NCBI GenBank assembly: GCA_041389725.1
Contig: JAWKRG010000010.1
Location: 124,001-188,000, forward strand
Origin: Polyangiaceae bacterium
GTDB taxonomy: Bacteria; Myxococcota_A; Polyangia; Polyangiales; Polyangiaceae
DNA length: 64,000 bases
Direction of reading: 5' to 3'
How positions within the stretch are numbered: the stretch's first letter is position 1; every line of letters starts with the position of its first letter. Of this stretch, positions 8,122-15,985 are shown piece by piece. Position numbers and translations under genes: made by a program. The notes beneath the pieces were generated by a model that did no database searches, was not told the origin of the DNA, and saw only the letters and a program-made list of their open reading frames with translations.

Positions 8122-9588
8122 ATGTGTTGCGGCTGCCTCCTTGGCCATGCAGGCTATTCCTGCGGTCGGCGCGTGGCGGACCGAGATGCAAGACGCGAAG
8201 TGCTGACAGCGTTCGATCCTCGCGGCCGTGTCGTGGAGTGTGCCAGTTGCGGCGCCCCGCTGACTGCTTCACACGCGGGTCGTGTGAAATGCGGGTTTTG
8301 CGCGGTGGAGAACGAGGTCGGCGAACGCCCTCGGGAACGTCGCGCCCCCGTCGGTGCGGAGCGGGAAGCGGCACGGTTGGCTCGGCTGGCGACGCAACTC
8401 GCGCAAACGCTTCCTGGCAACCTGTACGACCTTTCGGGCTTGCCGCCCTCCTTGATGTTCGTCGGAGCCACCGCCGCCGCACGCAACGACATCGCCGCCT
8501 TGCATCGACTGTGGTCGCACGCCAAGGCGATCGCGGGCCAAGGCCTCGAGCCCCAGCGCGCGCTGTGCTGGGTGGCAACTCACGCCGCAAGACTGCTGGC
8601 ACGACAAGGACAGCTCGAAGGCGCTCGAGCCAAGCTCGAAACGGCGCTCAATCACCTGGAGGACGCGGGCCATCGCTCGCTGATCCGGGTGGAGCTGTGC
8701 ATCCAAGCGCTGCGCCAGGGAGACATCGCGGCGGCGCGCGGCTGGCTGGCAGAGTGCGATCCCGCACCAGAGGTGATCGAGCTGGACTCGGCTCTGCGCC
8801 ACGCCCGTGCGCGCTTGGCGCTGGCGGAGGGCGAGCCCCTGCGCGCCTTGTCGCAGATCGGTGAGTCGCCGGGGTCGGTACCCGTGGCGCCGTCACTGAG
8901 GCCACAAAGCGATCTGATTCGCGTGCATGCCTACGAGGCGGCGGGTCGCGGCGCGCAGGCGAAATCGCACTGGCGGCGTGCCGCCAAGGAGCACGGGGAG
9001 GGGCGACTGATTGCGCTGGCGCACGCCGAGGATCTAGCGCCGGAGACTCGCTTGGCCCCCATGTCGCGTCGCGCGCAGACACTGGCATCGGAAGCGCGCA
9101 ACGCCGGCAGTCTGTCGTACGTGTTGCGAATCGCTCTGCTCTACGCACCCCTCTTCTGTGCAGTCTTGGCCTTGCTCTTCTCGGTCGAAGGTTTCGCGAC
9201 AGGGTCTGGGCCCATGCTCGGAATCACCGCCGAGCCAGCGTGCGCTGCGGTGTGCGAGGGCTGCACGGCGCCCATCACCTATCACCTAGCCAGCAGCGAC
9301 AATGTCGACCACGCTGTGCTGTGCGACAGTGCTGCGATCCATCCTCGCGACATGAGTCCGAGGGAACTCTCGCAGTACCAGACCGCTTTCCCCCATCTCG
9401 CGATTCCCGGCGGGGTCTTCACGCTCTATCTCCTCACCTTCGTTGCCGTCTACCCATTGGGGTTCGCGCTTGCACTCTGGCCCGCAATCCGCCGCCGAAG
9501 GCGCGTGGCCCTCGCGGCCGCGGCGAACCAAGAGGAGCTTGCGGAATTGACCGCTGCACTCCGCGCCGTCACGGGAGCCCAGCGCTAG
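8122..9588 (+). CDS. Zinc-ribbon membrane protein of unknown function
   Basis: A protein of 488 residues from ATG 8122. The first 26 residues look unconserved, and an in-frame GTG at 8200 is an alternative start. A four-Cys zinc ribbon (ECASCGAPL followed by KCGFCAVENEV) is followed by a long alpha-helical region with TPR-like character, one membrane helix (LLYAPLFCAVLALLFSV), a Cys-containing external loop and a second helix (FTLYLLTFVAVYPLGFALAL), then a short coiled tail. It is an inner-membrane protein of unknown role. Its stop codon overlaps that of the carbonic anhydrase gene within the same CTAG at 9585-9588. Confidence 0.65.
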   Translation: MCCGCLLGHAGYSCGRRVADRDARREVLTAFDPRGRVVECASCGAPLTASHAGRVKCGFCAVENEVGERPRERRAPVGAEREAARLARLATQLAQTLPGNLYDLSGLPPSLMFVGATAAARNDIAALHRLWSHAKAIAGQGLEPQRALCWVATHAARLLARQGQLEGARAKLETALNHLEDAGHRSLIRVELCIQALRQGDIAAARGWLAECDPAPEVIELDSALRHARARLALAEGEPLRALSQIGESPGSVPVAPSLRPQSDLIRVHAYEAAGRGAQAKSHWRRAAKEHGEGRLIALAHAEDLAPETRLAPMSRRAQTLASEARNAGSLSYVLRIALLYAPLFCAVLALLFSVEGFATGSGPMLGITAEPACAAVCEGCTAPITYHLASSDNVDHAVLCDSAAIHPRDMSPRELSQYQTAFPHLAIPGGVFTLYLLTFVAVYPLGFALALWPAIRRRRRVALAAAANQEELAELTAALRAVTGAQR

Positions 9589-10211
9589 ACGTCATCCTTC
9601 AGCAGTGGGAGGAACTCGCCGCTCTTTGGATCGAAGTCGAACACCTCGCCGGTGGCGATCTTGAAGACCCAAGCGTTTACCTGGAGCGTGCCAGCGTCCA
9701 TGCGCTTGCGCACGAAATCGAACTCCTGAAGATGCTCGACCTGCGCCAGCACGTTTTCTTGGACCGCGGCCGTCATGCGAGCTTCCGCATCCAGCTGTGC
9801 GTAGCGAGTGTCGAGTAGTTCTCGCAGCCCGCTCGCCTGCTCTACCCAGCGCTTGACGTAGCTGAGATGAGAGGTGCTGTCGGGATCGAGGATTGCCTGG
9901 ATCGCTCCGCATTGAGTGTGCCCGCAGACGATGACGTTCTCCACCTCGAGCACCTCTACCGCGTATTGCAGCGATGCGGCGGTGCCGCCAGGCAGGCTCG
10001 GGTGCGGGACGAGATTGCCGGCGTTGCGGATCACGAACAGCTCGCCGGGTGGAGCGTCCGTGATCAAGTTGGGAACCACGCGCGAGTCCGAACAGGTGAT
10101 GAACAGGGTTTCCGGACGCTGCCCCGCCGTCGCCAGTTGTTCGAACAGGCGCCGATGGGTCGCAAAATAGCCGCTTCGAAAGGAATGGATGCCCTTGGCG
10201 AGCTTCTGCAT
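9585..10211 (-). CDS. can: Beta-class carbonic anhydrase
   Basis: A protein of 208 residues that reversibly hydrates CO2 to bicarbonate in the cytosol. The beta-class zinc site is complete: Cys40, Asp42 and Arg44 in CSDSR, and His98 and Cys101 in GHTQC. Length is normal for the family. The ATG at 10211 leaves about 160 bases to the divergent hydrolase gene at 10374. It is a single gene with no obvious operon partner, and its 3' end overlaps the stop of the convergent zinc-ribbon gene. Confidence 0.95.
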   Translation of the reverse strand: MQKLAKGIHSFRSGYFATHRRLFEQLATAGQRPETLFITCSDSRVVPNLITDAPPGELFVIRNAGNLVPHPSLPGGTAASLQYAVEVLEVENVIVCGHTQCGAIQAILDPDSTSHLSYVKRWVEQASGLRELLDTRYAQLDAEARMTAAVQENVLAQVEHLQEFDFVRKRMDAGTLQVNAWVFKIATGEVFDFDPKSGEFLPLLKDDV

Positions 10212-10373
10212 GCCCCGTCATACGCCATGCACGAGCGCGCCAGCAATTCCCACTCCCCCAGGCACGCCCGGAGGCGTCGAATTCGAGCCGACCGCCGTCC
10301 TCGGCTTGCGATGGCGCGTCCGTGTCGCTATGGGCACCCTCCACATCCTCGAGTGGACTAGTCACGAGTTGCC

Positions 10374-11597
10374 ATGACCATCGCCAGCAAGAAGATCACG
10401 TTCCCTAGCGCCCAGGGTCATTCCCTCGCAGCACGCTTGGAGCTGCCTGAAGGCCAGCCGCGCGCCTTCGCTCTTTTCGCTCACTGTTTCACCTGCAGCA
10501 AGGACAGTACCGCCGCAAGCCGTATCAGTCGCGCTTTGGCGGACGAAGGGTTCGCGGTGTTGCGCTTCGACTTCACGGGGCTAGGCGGTAGTGAGGGAGA
10601 CTTCGCCAATACGGACTTCTCCTCGAACTTGAGCGACCTGGTCGCTGCGGCCGACTACTTGCGAGCCGAGTATCAGGCACCCACGGTTCTGGTCGGCCAT
10701 TCCCTCGGGGGGGCTGCGGTTCTCCGCGCGGCCGCGCGCATCGAGGAGACGCGCGCCGTCGTGACCCTCAATGCCCCTTTCGATCCTGCGCACGTCAAGG
10801 AGCTGCTGTCCGCTGCCGAGCCGGCCTTGCTCGCCGCCGAGGAAGCCGAGGTGAACCTCGCTGGCCGGACTTTCCGGGTGAAGCGCAGCCTGCTGGATGA
10901 TTTGAGCGACCAGCCGATGCGCGAAGCCATAGGGAACCTGGGCGCCGCGCTCTTGGTCATGCACTCCCCGACGGATGACGTGGTGGGCGTAGACAACGCG
11001 CGCCTTATCTTCGAGGCCGCGCGACATCCGAAGAGCTTCGTCTCCTTGGACGGCGCTTCGCATCTGCTTGGTCAGCGAGCCGATGCCATCTTCGCCGCGC
11101 GTGTGATCGCCGCCTGGGCCGCTCGCTACCTAGCCGCCGAGAAGGAGCCCAAACCGGATGATGAAAGGGACCACTCCGTCGTAGTGGCCGAGACGCACGA
11201 GGGCCGCTACACGCAGAGCGTAGCCTTCGGCAACCACCGCATGCGTGCGGATGAACCCGTGGCCTTGGGCGGCCTGGACAGTGGGCCGTCGCCCTACGAC
11301 CTACTTCTGGCCTCCCTGGGCGCGTGCACGTCCATGACCCTGAGGATGTACGCCGAGCACAAGCAGCTGCCGCTGGACGGCGTGCGCGTCACGCTCGAGC
11401 ACCGGAAAATCTACGCAAAGGACTGCGGCGACTGCGAGACGAAGCAGGGCAAGATCGACCACATCGACCGTGTCATCGAAGTCGAAGGCGACTTGAGCGA
11501 CGAGCAGCGTCAGCGACTGTTGGAGATCGCAGACAAGTGTCCCGTCCACCGCACGCTTCATGCGGAGGTCAAGATCGCCTCCCAGCTGAAGCGCTGA
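10374..11597 (+). CDS. Alpha/beta hydrolase fused to OsmC-type peroxidase domain
   Basis: A protein of 407 residues. Residues 1-255 form an alpha/beta hydrolase with nucleophile Ser110 in GHSLGG and a probable catalytic His in DGASHLL. Residues about 270-405 form an OsmC domain with the two redox cysteines in SLGACTSMT (about Cys318) and DKCPVHRTL (about Cys388). OsmC proteins reduce organic hydroperoxides. This fusion is a known bacterial architecture; pairing the esterase with the peroxidase suggests detoxification of peroxidised esters or lipids. The protein is cytosolic, with no signal peptide. Confidence 0.93.
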   Translation: MTIASKKITFPSAQGHSLAARLELPEGQPRAFALFAHCFTCSKDSTAASRISRALADEGFAVLRFDFTGLGGSEGDFANTDFSSNLSDLVAAADYLRAEYQAPTVLVGHSLGGAAVLRAAARIEETRAVVTLNAPFDPAHVKELLSAAEPALLAAEEAEVNLAGRTFRVKRSLLDDLSDQPMREAIGNLGAALLVMHSPTDDVVGVDNARLIFEAARHPKSFVSLDGASHLLGQRADAIFAARVIAAWAARYLAAEKEPKPDDERDHSVVVAETHEGRYTQSVAFGNHRMRADEPVALGGLDSGPSPYDLLLASLGACTSMTLRMYAEHKQLPLDGVRVTLEHRKIYAKDCGDCETKQGKIDHIDRVIEVEGDLSDEQRQRLLEIADKCPVHRTLHAEVKIASQLKR

Positions 11598-11623
11598 GCC
11601 GAGCCTCGTTGCCACAAAAAGAG

Positions 11624-11657
11624 TCCGAGCCACTCGACGGGGGTCGGGTGGCTCGGA
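11624..11657 (-). terminator. Rho-independent terminator of the subtilisin-like gene
   Basis: Arms TCCGAGCCAC (11624-11633) and GTGGCTCGGA (11648-11657) pair perfectly. Read on the minus strand, the stem is followed directly by CTCTTTTTG, a T-tract, so it terminates the gene ending at 11680. On the plus strand no T-run follows the stem, though it could still slow transcription from the hydrolase gene. Confidence 0.85.
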
Positions 11658-11679
11658 GGCTGGCACGGGACGAAAAGGC

Positions 11680-14145
11680 CTAGCAGAGCAGGCTGACGTA
11701 GTAGATGACGGTCTTGGACGAGGTGTTCGTTCCGTCCGTCACCGTGAGTGTGACGGTGTGCTTGGCTTGATTGCACAGACCAGCCATGTTGGCCGTGATG
11801 GTCTTCCCGGTTCCAAGCGATTGTGACAACGTGGTCGAGCCGTTGGTGTACACGGTGCTCCACTTGTAGGCGGAGTCGGGGAGGACGCCGCCGTCGTCGG
11901 TGGCCACCGCCTTGAGTACGACCTGCTTTACCCACTTCCCACCGACGTCGACGTCGGCGTAGCCGAGGTCCGTGCCCGTGGCAGGCGTGATGCTGGTGAT
12001 GTTCGGAGGCAGATTGGCCGGGTCGGCCAAGATGGTGAGGGAGACTTGCTTCTCGGCGCTGAACTCACCGTCACTGCCCACGAACTTGAGGGTATGGGCG
12101 CCCACGGTCAGCGTGCCCGGCGCGATGTCCCGGGCGTGGCCGGTGCCGAGCAAGGTGCCATCCATGAGCCAGCTGACCTGCCCCTCTGCGAGCTTGACTC
12201 CGGGCTCGTTGGTGTCAGTGCTCGCTCCGAGCAGGCTGATCAACTGGCCCTTGTAGTAGCTGCCGCCGTTGGGGGGGGTGAGGATGCTCACCGTGGGCGC
12301 GCTGTTGGTGAGCGTGTAGCTCACGCTGCGGCTGTAGGACAGGCCATGGTCCACGACGGTGGCGGTGATGGTGTGCGTACCGAAGGAGAGCAGGCCCGTG
12401 TAGGTGATGTCCTTGCCGGTGCCGAGCGGACCATCCAAGCTGCTGCTCCAGGTGACGACCGGGCTGCCACCGTCGGACTCCACCAACGACTTGAATTGCA
12501 CCGGGCCGGGCACGCGAGCTTCAGTGGCGCCGTCGGTGGGTTTGGTGATGGTCAGGTACGCCGGGACCGCACCGCCGACGGCCTCCTTCACCGCCTCGTA
12601 GGCGTTGACCCACTTGAAGGCCTGCGAGCTGGTGCCCGTGTTGGCCGTGCTCTTCAGCAGCGCTTCCACCTGGTTTGCGTTCAGGCTGGGATTGGCTGCC
12701 TTCACCAGAGCCGCCACGCCGGCCACGAAAGGCGCCGAGGCGCTCGTTCCGCTGAAGATGGTGGCTTCGTTGCTGTCCAGGTTCTCGGGATCCGACCCGA
12801 CCCACAGCTCGAAGGGCGCGTAGATGTCGATGGCACCAGACTCCCGGTGCGACGCGCGAGTCGAGCCGCCGCTGACCGTCGGCGCATTCCAGTTCAGGCC
12901 GCCGACGCACAGCGTGCCCGCCATCTCGCACGGGATGGTGAAGTCGCCCGAGTCCAAGTCGCGCCTGTTGTCGTTGCCGGCACTGGCGACCCACAGCACG
13001 TTCGCCGCGCGAATCGCGGCGCCGATGCGATGCGGAAAGGCGCATAGCCCTGCCTCGCCCATGAAGAACCCGGACGTGTCACACACCCATTGGTCGATGG
13101 TGGTGCTTGCACTCATGTTGATGATCTGTGCGCGACCCAGGCCGTCGAGCAGTCCCGGTATGTAGCGAATGAAGTCGAAGAAGTCGGCGCGAGGCGACTG
13201 CAGCAGCAAAGGCTTCACCACGGGACCGCCAGAGCCAGCGGCGCCGCGGGCGTTGTCCACGCGGCCAGCCACGGCGCGAGCGGTTCCCGTGCCGTGCCAG
13301 GCGCAGTCGCAGGTGTTGTTGCAGCACTGTCCTTCGTTGGGCTGACCCCAGCGCGTCGAGCCGACCAGCTCGGTGCTGTCGGGCAAGTCGTCGTTTTTGA
13401 AGCCCGCGTCCATGACCAAAACACGAACTTGGTTGTTCAGCTTGCCGTTGGCCTCCAAGACACGCCACGCCTCCGCCACGCCGATGTTCAGCGGTCCGCC
13501 ACGCTGCATGTAGGGCCAGCTGAAGGGGTTTGGCGTGTAGTCGCCGGCATGTCCACCACTGGCGCTCGGTGCTTCCGTCGTGACGCGGTCGCGAATCTCG
13601 TCGGGCTGCATGGTGAAGTTGGGGAACACCACGATGCCTCGTTCAGTCTCGTTGACGAACGCGGCGAAGGTGCCGAGGGCTGCGGCGCTGGAGATCTCGA
13701 GGCCCTGGGGCACACTGTTCACCTTGGCGAGTGCGGCGTCCATCGCCTGGATGTTCGCCTTGCTTGCCTCGATGCGGAGCGCGTAGAACACGAAGCCAGA
13801 GTCGTCTCCTGCCTTGGACAGGTCCATCTCCGCCAGAATCTCGCCGTCGTAGCGCTTGACCAGTTCCTCCACCTCGCTCTTGCTCTTGGAGGCGACGACG
13901 AGCTCGTTCTCGTAGAACTGCATGGCGTTGCCGCCGGGGCTCTTCAGAGTGGCCAGGTGCCGCGGAGGCCCACCGTCCTTGAATGCGGGGATCACTGTGT
14001 CGTCGAGGAGCACCTTGCCGTTGATGGTCAGCGTCGTGCTTGGGCCTGGGCCCTGGGTTTGACCATCGCTGCTGCTGTCGCTGCTGCAGCCCGCGAGCGC
14101 CAGGCAAAGTCCTGCTGCAAAAAGTCCAAGCTGATACCTACGCAT
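11680..14145 (-). CDS. Subtilisin-family (S8) serine protease lipoprotein with Ig-like repeats
   Basis: A protein of 821 residues. It has a lipoprotein signal (AGLCLALAGC), then a long prodomain-like region, then a subtilase domain at about residues 205-520. The catalytic triad is visible as Asp near 245 (VLVMDAGF), His near 283 (WHGTGTA) and Ser near 467 (FSGTSASAPFVAGVAAL). Cys-rich stretches within the domain (GQCCNNTCDC) suggest disulfides. The C-terminal 290 residues hold three Ig/PKD-like beta repeats. It probably acts as a surface-anchored protease on polymers or prey proteins. GGAG lies just upstream of the ATG, and an intrinsic terminator follows. Confidence 0.92.
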   Translation of the reverse strand: MRRYQLGLFAAGLCLALAGCSSDSSSDGQTQGPGPSTTLTINGKVLLDDTVIPAFKDGGPPRHLATLKSPGGNAMQFYENELVVASKSKSEVEELVKRYDGEILAEMDLSKAGDDSGFVFYALRIEASKANIQAMDAALAKVNSVPQGLEISSAAALGTFAAFVNETERGIVVFPNFTMQPDEIRDRVTTEAPSASGGHAGDYTPNPFSWPYMQRGGPLNIGVAEAWRVLEANGKLNNQVRVLVMDAGFKNDDLPDSTELVGSTRWGQPNEGQCCNNTCDCAWHGTGTARAVAGRVDNARGAAGSGGPVVKPLLLQSPRADFFDFIRYIPGLLDGLGRAQIINMSASTTIDQWVCDTSGFFMGEAGLCAFPHRIGAAIRAANVLWVASAGNDNRRDLDSGDFTIPCEMAGTLCVGGLNWNAPTVSGGSTRASHRESGAIDIYAPFELWVGSDPENLDSNEATIFSGTSASAPFVAGVAALVKAANPSLNANQVEALLKSTANTGTSSQAFKWVNAYEAVKEAVGGAVPAYLTITKPTDGATEARVPGPVQFKSLVESDGGSPVVTWSSSLDGPLGTGKDITYTGLLSFGTHTITATVVDHGLSYSRSVSYTLTNSAPTVSILTPPNGGSYYKGQLISLLGASTDTNEPGVKLAEGQVSWLMDGTLLGTGHARDIAPGTLTVGAHTLKFVGSDGEFSAEKQVSLTILADPANLPPNITSITPATGTDLGYADVDVGGKWVKQVVLKAVATDDGGVLPDSAYKWSTVYTNGSTTLSQSLGTGKTITANMAGLCNQAKHTVTLTVTDGTNTSSKTVIYYVSLLC

Positions 14146-14407
14146 TCCTCATGCTCCTTCTTTGTCGCACTTTCCCGTGCGTCGAGTACTCAGAGTGCGC
14201 AGCCCGCGCGTGGACTGCTTGATCGGTGCTTGAGGGTTTCTTGAGCAGTGGGTGAAGGGGGGTGGGCGCGCGTCGCACATTGCAACCACAGGAAAGTAAT
14301 CAGCTTTTCTTGGGCAGCGGGGGCTCGCATCCTCCGGATCGTCCTCGGACTATGGTAGGAAATGGGCGCCCCATGGGGCCAGAGCCCTTGGAGTTCCTCT
14401 TCCCGTC

Positions 14408-15928
14408 GTGACCGAGCCTGCTGACGCGCCGCTGCATTTGCTCTTCGGGGAGTTCGAGCTCTCGGAGAAGACCTTCGAGCTCAAGCACCGGGGTCAGAGC
14501 GTCGCAGTTCAGCCCAAGGTGCTCGACTTGCTCGTGTACTTGGCGCGTCACCGCGATCGCGTCGTGACGAAAGAAGAGCTGCTGGCGAACGTTTGGGCCG
14601 ACACGGCAGTGAGTGAGGCCTCCTTGAGTCAGGCCGTCAGCGCCGCTCGTCGCGCGTTGAGCGACTCATCGACCGAGCCGCGAATCCTGGCAACCGTTCG
14701 CGGTCGTGGCTTTCGCTTCGTCGCTCCTGCAACGGTGACGGACCCGCTCGGTCGCACGCATCAAGACGACAGGCCCGCTGGACCGTTTGCCTTGTTTCAC
14801 GGCGAGGAGGCGGTGCGTTCGGCGGTCGATTCCAAGATCCCCAGCACGGCCGTCGAGTCGTCCCAGGCCCACGGCGGCACCAGTCGCGAACCGTTTCTCT
14901 TCCTGGTGATGCGCGCCGAGGCTCCCCGCGAGGGCGGCGCCGCGGTGTGCCTGTCCGAGGTGGACGAGTTGACCATCGAGCGTGGAGAGCATCGACATTT
15001 GCGCCGCTTCCAGGATGGGGAGAAGCGTTGTGCGCGGCTGTCGCTGGTAGGCGAAGCCGTCAGTCGCAAGCACGCGCGAGTCGTGCGGACGACTGACGGA
15101 TTCGTACTTCGCGACTTGGACTCCAGCAATGGCACTTGGTTGGCGGGCAAGCGCGTGGAGAGCGCCCTGCTCGCCGATGGCAGTGTCTTCGAGTGCGGGC
15201 ACAACTTGATTCAGTTTGGCCATGGCCTGCTGGAGCGCGGCATCGGGCCTGATGTCTTGTCGCAAGGTGAGCAGTCGCTGCTCCCCTCCGTGGTGCCGTC
15301 CCTGCGCGCTCTGGCGCGAGATCTGGGTCGCATCGCACCAAGCGCTACATCGGTCTGGTTCGAAGGCGAGCACGGCGTCGGCAAGTCGACGATTGCCGCA
15401 GCTCTGCACCAGGCATCTGGGCGTTCCGGGCGTCTGGTGCGTCATGACTCCGTGAGTGCGTCGAGTTGCGGCACGGACGATTGGAGCGCTCGCTTGCAGC
15501 AGGCGGCGGGGGGGTCTTTGCTGTTGGAGAACATCGACGCTTTGGAGCCGTCGGCTGCGCTCGCGTTGGCCGCGGCGTTGGACGCGGGCAGCGGCGGTGA
15601 TGTCCGCTTGCTCGCGACGTCTCGCGCCGCCTATGCGGACTTGCTCCAACGTGGCTCGCCGCCTGAGCTGCTGGGGCGCTTTTCAGGGTATCGCGTGACG
15701 GTTCCCGCGCTGCGCCAGCGCATCCCGGATTTGGGCGTGCTGATCGCGGCAATCGACGATCCCGGCGATCCCACCGAACTGGACGCGGTGACCGCGTTTG
15801 CCCTCTGCCGACACCGTTGGCCTGGCAACGTCGCGGAACTCAAGGCGTGCCTGTCCGTCGCGCGCCAGATGGCTGGCGGTGCGCAGGTGCGACTCGAGCA
15901 CTTGCCGCCCGCGGTTCGGGGTCTCTGA
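14408..15928 (+). CDS. Winged-helix / FHA / AAA (sigma-54-activator-like) regulator
   Basis: A protein of 506 residues with three parts. An OmpR-type winged-helix domain (about 10-105; PKVLDLLVYLARHRDRVVTK, RGRGFRFV) should bind DNA. An FHA domain (about 190-275; SRKHARV, DSSNGTWL) should read phospho-Thr. A shortened NtrC-like AAA domain (about 290-500) has Walker A GEHGVGKST, Walker B LLLENID, an arginine-finger region and PGNVAELKACL. The GAFTGA loop needed to contact sigma-54 is missing, and there is no C-terminal Fis helix. It probably links kinase signalling to transcription without sigma-54. The start codon is GTG at 14408. Confidence 0.85.
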   Translation: MTEPADAPLHLLFGEFELSEKTFELKHRGQSVAVQPKVLDLLVYLARHRDRVVTKEELLANVWADTAVSEASLSQAVSAARRALSDSSTEPRILATVRGRGFRFVAPATVTDPLGRTHQDDRPAGPFALFHGEEAVRSAVDSKIPSTAVESSQAHGGTSREPFLFLVMRAEAPREGGAAVCLSEVDELTIERGEHRHLRRFQDGEKRCARLSLVGEAVSRKHARVVRTTDGFVLRDLDSSNGTWLAGKRVESALLADGSVFECGHNLIQFGHGLLERGIGPDVLSQGEQSLLPSVVPSLRALARDLGRIAPSATSVWFEGEHGVGKSTIAAALHQASGRSGRLVRHDSVSASSCGTDDWSARLQQAAGGSLLLENIDALEPSAALALAAALDAGSGGDVRLLATSRAAYADLLQRGSPPELLGRFSGYRVTVPALRQRIPDLGVLIAAIDDPGDPTELDAVTAFALCRHRWPGNVAELKACLSVARQMAGGAQVRLEHLPPAVRGL

Positions 15929-15985
15929 GCCGGGCTCAGTCGCGGCGCCGGCTCGAGGCCGTTCGCACGAGGTTTTCGGCCGGCT

